A stretch of 34,584 nt of DNA from an uncultured Ruminococcus sp. (lineage in GTDB: Bacteria; Bacillota; Clostridia; Oscillospirales; Ruminococcaceae): positions 1 to 34,584 of the forward strand of contig CACYSH010000042.1 of assembly GCA_902776945.1 (NCBI GenBank), written 5' to 3'. This document shows, one piece after another, positions 8,094-16,164 of this stretch (within the stretch, counting starts at the first letter, position 1; each line of letters starts with the position of its first letter). A program made the position numbers and the translations under genes. Under the pieces are notes generated by a model. It did not search any database, was not told the origin of the DNA, and saw only the letters and a list, made by a program, of their open reading frames with translations.

Positions 8094-8408
8094 GCAAAGC
8101 ACCGAAAATCCGCAGAACGTGACGGAAACGAGCAAATTGCCGATTTTAATTTGCGAGAAGAGCTGTCTGAACGAAGTTTGCATGAACCTAAGGTTCATGC
8201 CGACCGGCGGTATTTCGCAAAGAGATTGCGCGAGTGTTGGGAATATCCGCAAGGGCGGGCAATTTACGGGCAAGCAATGCACGCCCCTACAATATTGGCA
8301 TTGCGCCGTATATGATCAATAAAAATCAAGCGCCAGTCAGAAAACGAACTGTCCGGCGCTAAAATAAATAATCCCCCGCAAGGGAGAATCGGAAAGGATC
8401 TGATAATA
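8094..8408 (+). repeat. Repeat-containing spacer and leader of the PII-like gene
   Basis: Holds a 10-bp-stem hairpin GCATGAACCT-A-AGGTTCATGC (8180-8200) of the dispersed hairpin family, a partial ACGCCCCTAC-type repeat (about 8278-8290), and a stem AGCGCC/GGCGCT (8329-8360) in the probable leader of the next gene. The ribosome site AAAGGA precedes the ATG at 8409. No gene is seen. Confidence 0.6.
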
Positions 8409-8750
8409 ATGCAGGCAATTATTTTGGTACTTAAACAGACGGAGCTGGTGGACAGTATTATGACAGCGCTTTTTAACGCGGGCATACGCGGCGCTACGGC
8501 GATCGACTCGGTAGGTATGGCTAACACGATAGCCAAAATGGACGAGAATACTCCCATGGTGCATCTTCTGCGCGGCATACTTGCGGGAGAGGACGATTCC
8601 CACAAGTCCAAAACGCTTTTTGTCATCGTGAACGACGAACAGGCTGAGACCGTCAAGACAGCTATCCGCAGCGTGACCGGCGACCTTGCCAAGCCCAATG
8701 CAGGCATTATGTTCGGTATCCCCGTCAGTTTTGCGGAAGGCATTTCCTGA
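8409..8750 (+). CDS. PII-like (P-II family) small protein
   Basis: A 113-residue protein with the ferredoxin-like order of the PII superfamily: strand AIILVL, helix with ELVDSIMTALFNAGIRGATAID, a variable T-loop-like region (about 43-62), then KTLFVIVNDEQAETVKTAIRSV and a final strand GIMFGIPV. It lacks the Tyr-containing T-loop signature of GlnB/GlnK, so the ligand and partner are unknown; related proteins in clostridia are often free-standing like this one. A clear intrinsic terminator follows, making a monocistronic unit. Confidence 0.7.
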   Translation: MQAIILVLKQTELVDSIMTALFNAGIRGATAIDSVGMANTIAKMDENTPMVHLLRGILAGEDDSHKSKTLFVIVNDEQAETVKTAIRSVTGDLAKPNAGIMFGIPVSFAEGIS

Positions 8751-8762
8751 ATCCGTATCGTT

Positions 8763-8790
8763 CCCCGCTTAAAGGCGGGGTTCTTTTTTT
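8763..8790 (+). terminator. Intrinsic terminator of the PII-like gene
   Basis: Stem CCCCGC/GCGGGG with a six-base loop followed directly by TTCTTTTTTT, thirteen bases after the stop codon. Confidence 0.9.
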
Positions 8791-8852
8791 ACCCTGACGG
8801 CGTATAATACTATTCCTCGACCAAATTCGCAACAAGCTTCACCACCCTGAAC

Positions 8853-8882
8853 ACGATGGTACGAACAAGTTCGTACCGTCGT
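8853..8882. repeat. Long hairpin of the dispersed GAAC/GTTC family
   Basis: Core GGTACGAAC-AA-GTTCGTACC (8858-8877), extended outward by ACGAT/GTCGT with one T-G pair to a 14-bp stem. It lies in the spacer between the tail-to-tail PII-like and LRR genes. A weaker stem TGCGG/CCGCA near 8970 follows. Confidence 0.75.
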
Positions 8883-9011
8883 CTTCCTCCTCGACTAACG
8901 CCAGTTAGCCTTCGTCGTCATCCTTGGCACTCGTGTTAAGCCCCGCCGCGATTATCTTTATCAGTCGATGCGGATATTCCCGCACGTTACGAATATATTT
9001 TGTGTCCGGCT

Positions 9012-11174
9012 TTACAGTTTAACTGCCCAGCCTGCGATTATCTTCTGTACTATAACGATGTCTTCTGCGTCTACGCTGCCGTCGCCGTTGACATCGGCAG
9101 CCGCTTTTTGTGCCGAAGATACTTTCCAGCCGGCAGCCGCCTTCTGCATGAGAACAAGGTCGTCAACATCGAGGGTTCCGTTGCTGTCGATGTCGCATTT
9201 TTTCTTGAGATCGTCGCCTTCGCCGTCTATGAGCTTGTAAGCGTAGCCATTTTCTACCGCGTACTTGTGGGCGGTAGAATTTTCATAGCAGTAGATAACG
9301 ACGTTCTTGCTGCCGCTGAACACATAGGTTCTTATGTCTTTTACGCTCTTGGGTATAACTATCTTTGTAAGGTTGGAGCAGCTGTCAAAAGCCTTGTAAT
9401 AGATAGTAACTACCTTATCGGGGAGCGTAATGTTTTTAAGACCCGAGGACTGGAAAGCATACTCGCCTATGCTGCCGAGCTTGCGGCTGAGGGTAATGGT
9501 TTCCAGCGACTTGCAGTTATAAAAAGCGCCGTCGCCTATTGCCGTGACGTTATCGGTCATCTTGACGGAGGAAAGGGAGATACAGTCGGAAAAAGCGTAG
9601 TTGCTTATGGTTTTTACGCCCTTGCCGAGAACGACCTTTTCAAGGGACTTGTTATTCAAGAAAACATAGGCACCAATATCTGTAACAGAATCCGGAAGGG
9701 TCAGGCTTTGCAAAGCGCAGCCCGCAAAAGCGCGTTCGCCGATCTTAGCCATCTTATTTCCGAAGGTAACGGATTCAAGCGAGGAGCAATCGCAGAACGC
9801 ATACGACCTTATATCAGTAAGGCTGTTGGGGAATGTAACCTTAGTAAGGCTGATGCAGTTGTTGAATGCCTTATAGTAGATGGTGTCAAGGCTGCTGCCG
9901 AAGGTGATTGAAGACAGCGCTTTGTCGTCCTGGAATGCGTACTGGTCTATCTCCTTAACGCTGTTTCCGATCTTAACGGTCTCAAGACTTGAGATGTTGC
10001 TGAATGCGCCCTCTCCGATATAGGTGACGGAATCGGGAACTATCAGCTTTTCGAGAGAGGAGGATTTAAATGCGCTGCCGCCGATGGTCTTTACGTTCTT
10101 TCCGAGAGTTAGCGTTGAAAGCGAAGAGTTATTTAAAAATGCGGCAGCATCGATCTGCGTAACGCTGTCCGGAATAGTAAGTTTTTCCAAAGCGCAGCCC
10201 GCAAAAGCACGTTCGCCGATCTTGGCTATCTTATTTCCGAAGGTAACAGATTCCAGCGAGGAGCAGTCGCAGAAAGCATACGATCTTATATCGGTAAGGC
10301 TGTTGGGGAAGGTGATCTTGGTAAGGCTGATGCAGTTGTTGAACGCCTTATAGTAGATGGTATCAAGGCTGCTGCCGAAGGTAATGGTGGTCAGCGCCTT
10401 GTCATCCTGAAATGCGTACTGATCTATCTCCTTAACGCCGTTTCCGATCTTAGCGGTTTCAAGGCTCGCAATGTTGCTGAATGCGCCCTCTCCGATATAG
10501 GTCACGGAATCGGGAACGACCAGAGCTTTGAGCGAGGTGTATTTAAATGCGCCGCTGCCGATGGTCTTTACGTTCTTTCCGATAGTCAGCGTTGCGAGCG
10601 AAGCATTGTTTAAAAATGCGGAAGCGCCGATCTCCGTAACAGTATCGGGAATAGTCAGTTTTGTAAGAGCGACACCTGCAAAGGCACGTTCTCCGATAGT
10701 GGTGAGCTTTGTTCCGAAGTTAATATTTTTCAGGCTGGAGCAGCCGTTGAAGCAATAGCTGCGAATCGTTTCCACGCCGTTGCCCAGATTAACGGTTTCA
10801 AGACTTACAGCGCCGTCAAACGCCTTGTACGCGATAGTCTTTACCGAAGCGGGTATTGTAACGGATTTGATGACCTTGTTATTCTGAAAAGCATACTCGT
10901 CGATAAATGTTACAGGCTTACCGTCGATAGCCGAGGGGATAGCAACGTTTTCATTAGAGCCATTGTAGCCGGAGATAGTTGCTTCTGTTTTTGCGTAGTT
11001 TAAATAATATACAAAGCCGTCGGAGGTCACGGGGTTGGCGTTCTGCGACTCGCTGACGAGTACCGCCCCGTCTGCTTCGGCGCTTGCCCTGATGTCGTCA
11101 AAGCCTGCCGCACCGTATGCGCCCGCAGCGATCGCAAAAGCGCACACGGCGGCAGTAAGTTTTCTGAGATTCAT
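9012..11174 (-). CDS. Secreted BspA-like leucine-rich-repeat protein with type I dockerin
   Basis: A 720-residue exported protein. The start at 11174 follows AAGGAAG and gives a standard signal peptide (MNLRK, hydrophobic core, Ala-rich end near residue 22). The body consists of about two dozen BspA-type leucine-rich repeats of 22-23 residues (I...AF..C.SL..V.IP.SV). It ends in the CYENSTAHKYAVENG motif typical of the last repeat. The final 62 residues are a dockerin with two calcium loops: DIDSNGTLDVDD and DVNGDGSVDAED, each followed by a helix ending in AGW. It should therefore dock onto a cohesin-bearing scaffold, with the repeats as the ligand-binding part. A block of seven repeats (477 bp) is duplicated in tandem. 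Confidence 0.93.
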   Translation of the reverse strand: MNLRKLTAAVCAFAIAAGAYGAAGFDDIRASAEADGAVLVSESQNANPVTSDGFVYYLNYAKTEATISGYNGSNENVAIPSAIDGKPVTFIDEYAFQNNKVIKSVTIPASVKTIAYKAFDGAVSLETVNLGNGVETIRSYCFNGCSSLKNINFGTKLTTIGERAFAGVALTKLTIPDTVTEIGASAFLNNASLATLTIGKNVKTIGSGAFKYTSLKALVVPDSVTYIGEGAFSNIASLETAKIGNGVKEIDQYAFQDDKALTTITFGSSLDTIYYKAFNNCISLTKITFPNSLTDIRSYAFCDCSSLESVTFGNKIAKIGERAFAGCALEKLTIPDSVTQIDAAAFLNNSSLSTLTLGKNVKTIGGSAFKSSSLEKLIVPDSVTYIGEGAFSNISSLETVKIGNSVKEIDQYAFQDDKALSSITFGSSLDTIYYKAFNNCISLTKVTFPNSLTDIRSYAFCDCSSLESVTFGNKMAKIGERAFAGCALQSLTLPDSVTDIGAYVFLNNKSLEKVVLGKGVKTISNYAFSDCISLSSVKMTDNVTAIGDGAFYNCKSLETITLSRKLGSIGEYAFQSSGLKNITLPDKVVTIYYKAFDSCSNLTKIVIPKSVKDIRTYVFSGSKNVVIYCYENSTAHKYAVENGYAYKLIDGEGDDLKKKCDIDSNGTLDVDDLVLMQKAAAGWKVSSAQKAAADVNGDGSVDAEDIVIVQKIIAGWAVKL
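9706..10517 (-). repeat. Tandem 477-bp duplication inside the LRR gene
   Basis: The stretch at about 9706-10040 recurs at about 10183-10517 with high identity, a shift of exactly 477 bp (159 residues, seven leucine-rich repeats). A third, more diverged copy continues to about 10800. The shift is a multiple of three and of the repeat unit, so the frame and fold are kept. Confidence 0.85.
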
Positions 11175-11257
11175 AAGATTACTTCCTTTCATAAATTCCA
11201 TATCTGTCATTTATTATGACATATTCCTATCGTATGATTATTATTGTATTATACATA

Positions 11258-11285
11258 ATTATATTTTTAGTGAACGTTTGGTAAA
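11258..11285 (-). promoter_or_regulatory. Promoter of the LRR-dockerin gene
   Basis: TTTACC (11280-11285), 16-base spacer, TATAAT (11258-11263), reading left. The leader of about 75 bases contains a perfect hairpin TGTCAT-N5-ATGACA (11205-11221) upstream of the ribosome site. Confidence 0.6.
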
Positions 11286-11324
11286 CATAGTATAAACTAT
11301 TAAAATATATATGTTATTTGTTCA

Positions 11325-11900
11325 TTATGCACGGTACATTCCTGCTTTTTTAAGCATTTCGGGCAGGTCGAAAAGCGAGATGCCGTCCTCCTCCGCACGC
11401 ACACAGACGGCGGGGTTTTCCTCCGAGATAAGCTCCCAGGGAGTAAAGAGAGGGCTTGTCTTTTCCAAGCCGTATTTTTCAAAGACTGCGAGCGTTTTGC
11501 GGCGCATTTCCTTGTCGGAGGGGTACACGCTTATCACCTTGTAGAGCTTGACATATATCTCGCCCACGTTCTCATTGCCGCCGAACCCGAACCGACATAC
11601 GCCGTCGCCCGCCAGCAGCGAGCCGTATTCGCTGATAAGCGCGGCGATAACTTCGGAAGTGCAGTTATCGAGATAATAAGTCGTCCATTCGGGGTCGGTT
11701 TCGTCGCCGGGCAGTTCGAGAAAGAAAAATACCGGCTCTTTGATGAGCGCGGCAAGCTCCGCCAGCAGCGCGGGGAGCTTTTCCGCCGAGACAAGGGCTT
11801 CAAAGCCGCCGTCGGGGTGAGTTTCGTAAGCGTTTTTAAGCCCTTCGGTATTCTCAATATCGACCCCGCAGGGCAGCATGAATTTGTTATCCATAAGCAT
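11325..11900 (-). CDS. hypothetical soluble protein, 191 residues
   Basis: An acidic soluble protein with no signal peptide or membrane segment. I do not recognise the family. Visible pieces are FFFLELPGDETDPEWTTYYL in the middle, a CRFGFGGNENVGEIYVKLYKVI strand pair, and a helical C-terminus. The start at 11900 was chosen because GGAGGA lies five bases upstream; a longer frame to 12035 would run through a repeat. It is read in the same direction as the LRR gene, but that gene has its own promoter. Function unknown. Confidence 0.7.
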   Translation of the reverse strand: MLMDNKFMLPCGVDIENTEGLKNAYETHPDGGFEALVSAEKLPALLAELAALIKEPVFFFLELPGDETDPEWTTYYLDNCTSEVIAALISEYGSLLAGDGVCRFGFGGNENVGEIYVKLYKVISVYPSDKEMRRKTLAVFEKYGLEKTSPLFTPWELISEENPAVCVRAEEDGISLFDLPEMLKKAGMYRA

Positions 11901-11933
11901 TTTTTCCTCCGTTTGCCCGTTAATATATATACT

Positions 11934-12095
11934 ATAAATGAGCAGTGCAGTCAATATGCACAAATTCAGACTATCACAAGGCTTGTAGGGCGGCTGCACG
12001 AACGTAGTTCGTGCCATTGCCCCCGCCGCCCTCATGAAAAGGTTTTATCTAACAATAGTTATCTATGCAATTTAACCAAAGACGCTCATTTATAG
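11934..12095. repeat. TAAATGAGC-bounded cassette, copy 1
   Basis: 162-bp non-coding cassette with 12-bp perfect inverted ends CTATAAATGAGC (11934-11945) and GCTCATTTATAG (12084-12095). Inside is a TAGGGCGG/CCGCCCT pair surrounding a hairpin GCACGAAC-GTA-GTTCGTGC (11998-12016). Similar ends bound 22100-22410 and 28610-29051. Confidence 0.8.
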
Positions 12096-12110
12096 TTATT
12101 ATCTTATCTT

Positions 12111-13169
12111 CTATTTGTTCGCCTTGATTATCTTCTCGATAAGCTCCCACATAAGATAGAAAAGATATATCAGACAAAATATATTCGTGCCGACTGTACG
12201 GAACCGCCTTGCCATGCTGTTTTCGCATTTCGGCTCGTCGGTGTATGTCTTTTCGAGCAGCTCGGTAAAAAGCACGATAGCTCCGTAAAAACCGAAAAAT
12301 AACATGAATACATTTATCACACGAATGATGTTATCCGACTGAAAACCCAGCACCGAGCCGTAATCGCTTATGCTCGCTATGATATTGTTGATTATGTGTA
12401 TAATGATAGTGGGCACTATGCTGCCGAACCTTATCGCTATCATGGCGTAAAGCGCTCCCGTTAACATTGCGGGGACTGCCTGCTTTATGTTGCCGTGTAT
12501 CAAGCCGAAGGTCACGCCCGAAAAAGCTATCGCAAGTCCGCTGCCGTATGGCGAAAGCAGCTTTATACACAATCCGCGGTAGATAAATTCCTCGCATATC
12601 GGACCTATCACGCATATATACAGGAACTGTATCACAAGCGCGTAGGTCGAGGGCGATCTTACCGAAAAATCCGACTCGGGCAGAGTAACGCCTTCCTGCC
12701 GGAGCCTGTCGGTAAGGAAATTCACAAGTATACCCGCCATAAGATTGAACGTCATAGCCGTCGGCAGAAAGCTCACGCCGTCGGTGAATGCCTTTTTGTA
12801 CGGACGTATCACCTCATGCAGAGGTATTTTCATTATGAACTGACCGACAAGGAATACCGACAGCGATGAAAAAGCCACTATGAACACGCTGCCTGTCATG
12901 TTAAAGGCGGTGGTTTCCGTTATTTCGGGCGCGGTCTCGTTGAAATAGCCTGTCGCCGCCGCGACATCAAGGGTTATCTTACCCGTGAACCGCGTATACG
13001 CCGCAAGCCAGTAAACTCTTACATAAAGGGGATTGAAAAACTCGTACAGCATAAGAAGTATCGCCAGCAGCGAGGCGTTTATGAAAAGCTGTGTGCGCTC
13101 TTTGTTCTCCGCTTCGTGCTTTAACGCCCTTTGAAGCTCGGTCACGGGGCGGCTGAGGTCATCACGCAT
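12111..13169 (-). CDS. CPBP-family intramembrane metalloprotease
   Basis: A 352-residue multi-spanning protein of the CPBP (Abi/Rce1-like) family. The signature is complete: E193-E194-x-x-x-R198 in CEEFIYRG, FGLIH225, and H258-x-x-N in IIHIINN, which together form the metal-binding active site inside the membrane. About eight hydrophobic segments are visible, with the protease domain in the C-terminal half. The ATG at 13169 has an AAAGGAGA site and lies 19 bases after metF, so the two share a transcript. The substrate is unknown; family members act in prenyl-protein processing, bacteriocin immunity or signalling. Confidence 0.9.
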   Translation of the reverse strand: MRDDLSRPVTELQRALKHEAENKERTQLFINASLLAILLMLYEFFNPLYVRVYWLAAYTRFTGKITLDVAAATGYFNETAPEITETTAFNMTGSVFIVAFSSLSVFLVGQFIMKIPLHEVIRPYKKAFTDGVSFLPTAMTFNLMAGILVNFLTDRLRQEGVTLPESDFSVRSPSTYALVIQFLYICVIGPICEEFIYRGLCIKLLSPYGSGLAIAFSGVTFGLIHGNIKQAVPAMLTGALYAMIAIRFGSIVPTIIIHIINNIIASISDYGSVLGFQSDNIIRVINVFMLFFGFYGAIVLFTELLEKTYTDEPKCENSMARRFRTVGTNIFCLIYLFYLMWELIEKIIKANK

Positions 13170-13188
13170 CGGCGCATCTCCTTTCGGG

Positions 13189-14052
13189 TCACAGCAGATT
13201 TTTCACCGCCGAGTAGACCCTCTGCGCTATTTCGGGCTTGTTCATCGTGTAGAGATGAATGCCGTCAACGTCGTTTGCGATAAGGTCGTTTATCTGATCT
13301 ATCGCGTAGGCAATGCAAGCGTCGCGGAGGGCAAGCTCGTCGTTTTCGTAGCGGTTTAATATGCGCGAGAGCTTTTTCGGTATCGAAGCGCCGCACATCG
13401 AGACCATGCGGAGTATGCCCGCCTTTGAGGTAACAGGCATTATTCCTGCTTCAATGGGGCTTTTAATGCCTGCTATCAGGGTCTTTTCGCGGAAGGTGTA
13501 GAAATCCTCGTTATTGAAGAACAGCTGCGAGATGAAATGCTCCGCGCCGCATTCCTCTTTTTCCTTCATGTGGAGAATATCGGAAACAACGGAGGGGCTG
13601 TCGGGGTGGGTCTCGGGGTAGCAGGCGGCGGAGATAGTTATATATGGGGCTTTTTGTTTAAGATAGGTGATAAGCTCGGAAGCGTAGCGGAAATCGTCCT
13701 TCGGGGGGGTCTTGTCGCTGATGTCGCCGCGCAGGGCAAGCACGTTCGAGATACCTGCGGCGCGGAAGTTTTCAACGGCGGTGTCAATATCTGTGCGGGA
13801 GTTGTTCACGCAGGTAAAGTGAGCGACGGCGGGGGTGCCGAATTTTTCGGATATTTCGCGGCAGATGTCGATAGTGGAGGTATCGGCGGGATTGCCGCCC
13901 GCGCCGTAGGTACAGCTGATAAAATCGGGGTCAAGCCCCGCAAGCCCGTTCAGTGTGGAGAATATCTCGCTTACGGGGTCGTGCTTTTTGGGCGGGAATA
14001 CTTCCATAGAAAACACGGTTCTGCCATTATTAAACAATTCTCTGATATTCAT
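13189..14052 (-). CDS. metF: 5,10-methylenetetrahydrofolate reductase
   Basis: A 287-residue FAD-dependent TIM-barrel enzyme reducing methylene-tetrahydrofolate to methyl-tetrahydrofolate for methionine synthesis. Visible motifs: FSMEVFPPK with the catalytic Glu17, FISCTYGAGG, and the C-terminal GIHLYTMN. Length matches the bacterial family. The ATG at 14052 is preceded by AAGGAA and by a consensus promoter at 14111-14139; a longer frame to 14244 runs through the AGTGAAT repeat and is not coding. First gene of a two-gene unit with the CPBP protease. Confidence 0.95.
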   Translation of the reverse strand: MNIRELFNNGRTVFSMEVFPPKKHDPVSEIFSTLNGLAGLDPDFISCTYGAGGNPADTSTIDICREISEKFGTPAVAHFTCVNNSRTDIDTAVENFRAAGISNVLALRGDISDKTPPKDDFRYASELITYLKQKAPYITISAACYPETHPDSPSVVSDILHMKEKEECGAEHFISQLFFNNEDFYTFREKTLIAGIKSPIEAGIMPVTSKAGILRMVSMCGASIPKKLSRILNRYENDELALRDACIAYAIDQINDLIANDVDGIHLYTMNKPEIAQRVYSAVKNLL

Positions 14053-14110
14053 AAGCCTGTTCCTTATCAATATATTTCCGTCCGGCAAAGCAGGCGGATT
14101 CATGATTGTA

Positions 14111-14139
14111 ATTATACCATGCAAAGCCCGTGTTGTCAA
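14111..14139 (-). promoter_or_regulatory. Promoter of metF
   Basis: TTGACA (14134-14139), 17-base spacer, TATAAT (14111-14116) with an extended TGg before the -10, reading left. The leader is about 50 bases with no recognised riboswitch. Confidence 0.85.
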
Positions 14140-14163
14140 GAGTGTGGCAGACACGTTCAATGT

Positions 14164-14340
14164 ATAGTGAATAGTGAATAGTGAATAGTGAATAGTTAAG
14201 GTGTCCGCTTCGCGGACGATATTATGCGGACGCAAGCGCCGCAAAAATGGTAATTCGGCTCAAATTGAAAAATTCAGTGCGCGGCGAAGCCGGCGCATAA
14301 TATCGTGAGCGAAGCGAACACATTAACTATTCACTATACA
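14164..14340. repeat. AGTGAAT-bounded palindromic element, copy 2
   Basis: Begins with four perfect ATAGTGA heptamers followed by ATAGTTAAGG, then a hairpin GTCCGC-TTC-GCGGAC (about 14203-14217). It ends with CGAACACATTAACTATTCAC. The interior carries GCGGACGCAAGC and GCCGGCGCATAATAT, which pair roughly with each other. It starts about 25 bp upstream of the metF -35. Confidence 0.8.
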
Positions 14341-14431
14341 AGACAACATATAATAAAATATATATTTTTTATATGTTTGTTTTGGCGCGGGCGCGGGTGC
14401 GGGTGCGTAAGCACAAGAGCTTGTCACAATA

Positions 14432-14531
14432 TCATTTTCACTCTCACTCTCATTCCCATTCTCAGTAACAATAACATTATCATTTTCAGTCTCATTCTCA
14501 GTTACAGTAACAGTATCAGTTACAGTATCAT
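14432..14531. repeat. Degenerate hexanucleotide tandem repeat
   Basis: About 16 units in which TCA or ACA alternates with a variable triplet (GTA, TTA, CTC, TTC, GTT). It is flanked by a 27-bp direct repeat (14310-14336 and 14532-14558) taken from the right end of the AGTGAAT element. A GC-rich GCGGGT run precedes it (14385-14406). The minus strand reads as a Thr/Asp/Asn/Glu-rich frame, but no ribosome site supports translation. Confidence 0.75.
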
Positions 14532-14600
14532 TATCAGTATCCGAAGCGAACACATTAACTATTCACTATTCACTATTCACTATTCGCTATTCACTATACA
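14532..14600. repeat. AGTGAAT-family right end, heptamer array
   Basis: TTAACTATTCACTATTCAC followed by further TATTCAC heptamers (one variant, TATTCGC), ending in CACTATACA five bases before the -35 box of murC. Confidence 0.8.
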
Positions 14601-14605
14601 TTGGG

Positions 14606-14634
14606 TTGACATTGTCTTTGTTTCGTGGTATAAT
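14606..14634 (+). promoter_or_regulatory. Promoter of murC
   Basis: Perfect TTGACA (14606-14611), 17-base spacer, TATAAT (14629-14634) with TGg extended -10. It lies immediately after the heptamer array, so sequences upstream of -40 are repeat-derived. Confidence 0.9.
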
Positions 14635-14672
14635 ATCTTTAAAAAAGAAATACAGAAGGGATTGCTTGGAAA

Positions 14673-16088
14673 ATGCTTACTTTAGATGAACTCCGTACTA
14701 AAAAACACCTGCATTTTATCGGTATCGGCGGGTCGGGAATGTTCCCTGTCGTGCAGATACTTCACTCGCAGGGCTACCATATAACAGGCTCCGACAACAA
14801 CGAGACCGAAACCCTCCAACTCGTCCGCGATATGGGTATTAAGGTAACGCTCGGTCAGAAGGCGGAAAATATCGAAGGCGCTGACCTTATCGTATACACG
14901 GCGGCTGTCCTTGACGATAACCCCGAGCTTGTCGCCGCAAGGGCAAGCGCCGCCACCGTCGTTGAACGCGCCGATATGTTAGGGCTTATCACCCGCCTTT
15001 TCGACAACGCTATCTGCATTACAGGTACTCACGGCAAGACTACCGCTACCTCAATGCTCACACAGATCTTCCTTGAAGCGGGCGAAGACATCTCCTGCTT
15101 TATCGGCGGAAAGCTGCCCGCTATCGGCGGTTCGGGGCGCTTCGGCAAAAGCGATATACTCGTTTGCGAATCCTGCGAATTTAAAGACCATTTCTTAAAG
15201 CTCGAACCGAATACGGCGGTGATACTGAACATCGACGCAGACCACCTCGACTATTTCGGTACGCTTGAAAACGTTATCAGCTCATTTCGCAAATTCGCCG
15301 AAATGACCACAAAGCTCCTTATCGTCAACGGCGACGACGCGAACACCATGAAAGCCGTAGCGGGTCTTGACAAGAAGATAGTTACGTTCGGCTTCGGCGC
15401 GGGCAACGACTACCACGCCGAGATTTCAGGCACTAAGGGCGTTCAGACGCGCTTTAAGCTGTTCGCGCCCGGCGGCGAGACCTGCGAATGCGAGATAAAC
15501 GTTCCCGGCACGCACAACGTTCTCAACGCGCTGGCGGCGGCGGCTTCGGCGCGGAGCTGCGGGGTCGGCTTTGACGATATAATAAAGGGGCTTAAAAAAT
15601 TCGGCGGCGCGGTAAGGCGTTTCCAGCGGCTCGACACCGTAAAGGGGATAACCGTAGTAGATGATTACGCGCATCACCCCGCCGAGATAGCAATGACATT
15701 AAAAGCCGCCAAAACGCTTGACATAGGCAGGCTGTGGGCGGTATTTCAGCCGTTTACCTACTCGCGGACGGAAATGCTCATGGACGACTTTGTTAGTGCG
15801 CTTTCCATCGCCGACAAGGTAGTTCTTACCGACATCATGGGCAGCCGCGAGAAGAACACGCACGGTGTCTACACGGAGCAGTTAGGGCAGAGGATACCCG
15901 GCTGTATCTGGTTCGACACGCCGCACGAGGTGGCAGATCAGCAGACCGCCGAGCAGAAGGAATTTAATTTCGGGCAGGTGACGGACTACATCGCGGAACA
16001 CGCGGAAAGCGGCGATATGGTCATAACAATGGGCTGCGGAGACGTTTATAAGGCGGCGAATATACTGATAAACAAGCTGAAAGGTTAA
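14673..16088 (+). CDS. murC: UDP-N-acetylmuramate--L-alanine ligase
   Basis: A 471-residue cytoplasmic ATP-dependent ligase adding L-alanine to UDP-MurNAc, the first peptide step of peptidoglycan synthesis. The N-terminal UDP-binding loop GIGGSGM is at 17-23, the ATP P-loop GTHGKTT at 118-124, and the Mur-ligase middle and C-terminal domains follow (LNIDADHLDYFG, VDDYAHHPAEI). Full length for the family. A consensus promoter lies 40 bases upstream. The gene is separated from lexA by 76 bases containing a GGGAG/CTCCC stem without a T-run, so read-through to lexA is likely. Confidence 0.97.
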   Translation: MLTLDELRTKKHLHFIGIGGSGMFPVVQILHSQGYHITGSDNNETETLQLVRDMGIKVTLGQKAENIEGADLIVYTAAVLDDNPELVAARASAATVVERADMLGLITRLFDNAICITGTHGKTTATSMLTQIFLEAGEDISCFIGGKLPAIGGSGRFGKSDILVCESCEFKDHFLKLEPNTAVILNIDADHLDYFGTLENVISSFRKFAEMTTKLLIVNGDDANTMKAVAGLDKKIVTFGFGAGNDYHAEISGTKGVQTRFKLFAPGGETCECEINVPGTHNVLNALAAAASARSCGVGFDDIIKGLKKFGGAVRRFQRLDTVKGITVVDDYAHHPAEIAMTLKAAKTLDIGRLWAVFQPFTYSRTEMLMDDFVSALSIADKVVLTDIMGSREKNTHGVYTEQLGQRIPGCIWFDTPHEVADQQTAEQKEFNFGQVTDYIAEHAESGDMVITMGCGDVYKAANILINKLKG

Positions 16089-16164
16089 GCAGGGCAGGGA
16101 GAAAAACGCTCCCTTCTGCCCCACCGAAAGCACCGTGCTTGCAACTGAAAAGGAGTGTACCGCT

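Noticed and set aside
14053..14244. N-terminal extension of metF
   Set aside because: Covers the promoter and the heptamer array; the family start and ribosome site are at 14052.
14323..14553. Minus-strand 76-codon frame rich in Thr/Asp/Asn with a Pro-Ala run
   Set aside because: Comes from the hexanucleotide tract and GC-rich run; no ribosome site or promoter.
14164..14600. Heptamer arrays as a CRISPR array
   Set aside because: Units are seven bases without unique spacers and no cas genes are present.
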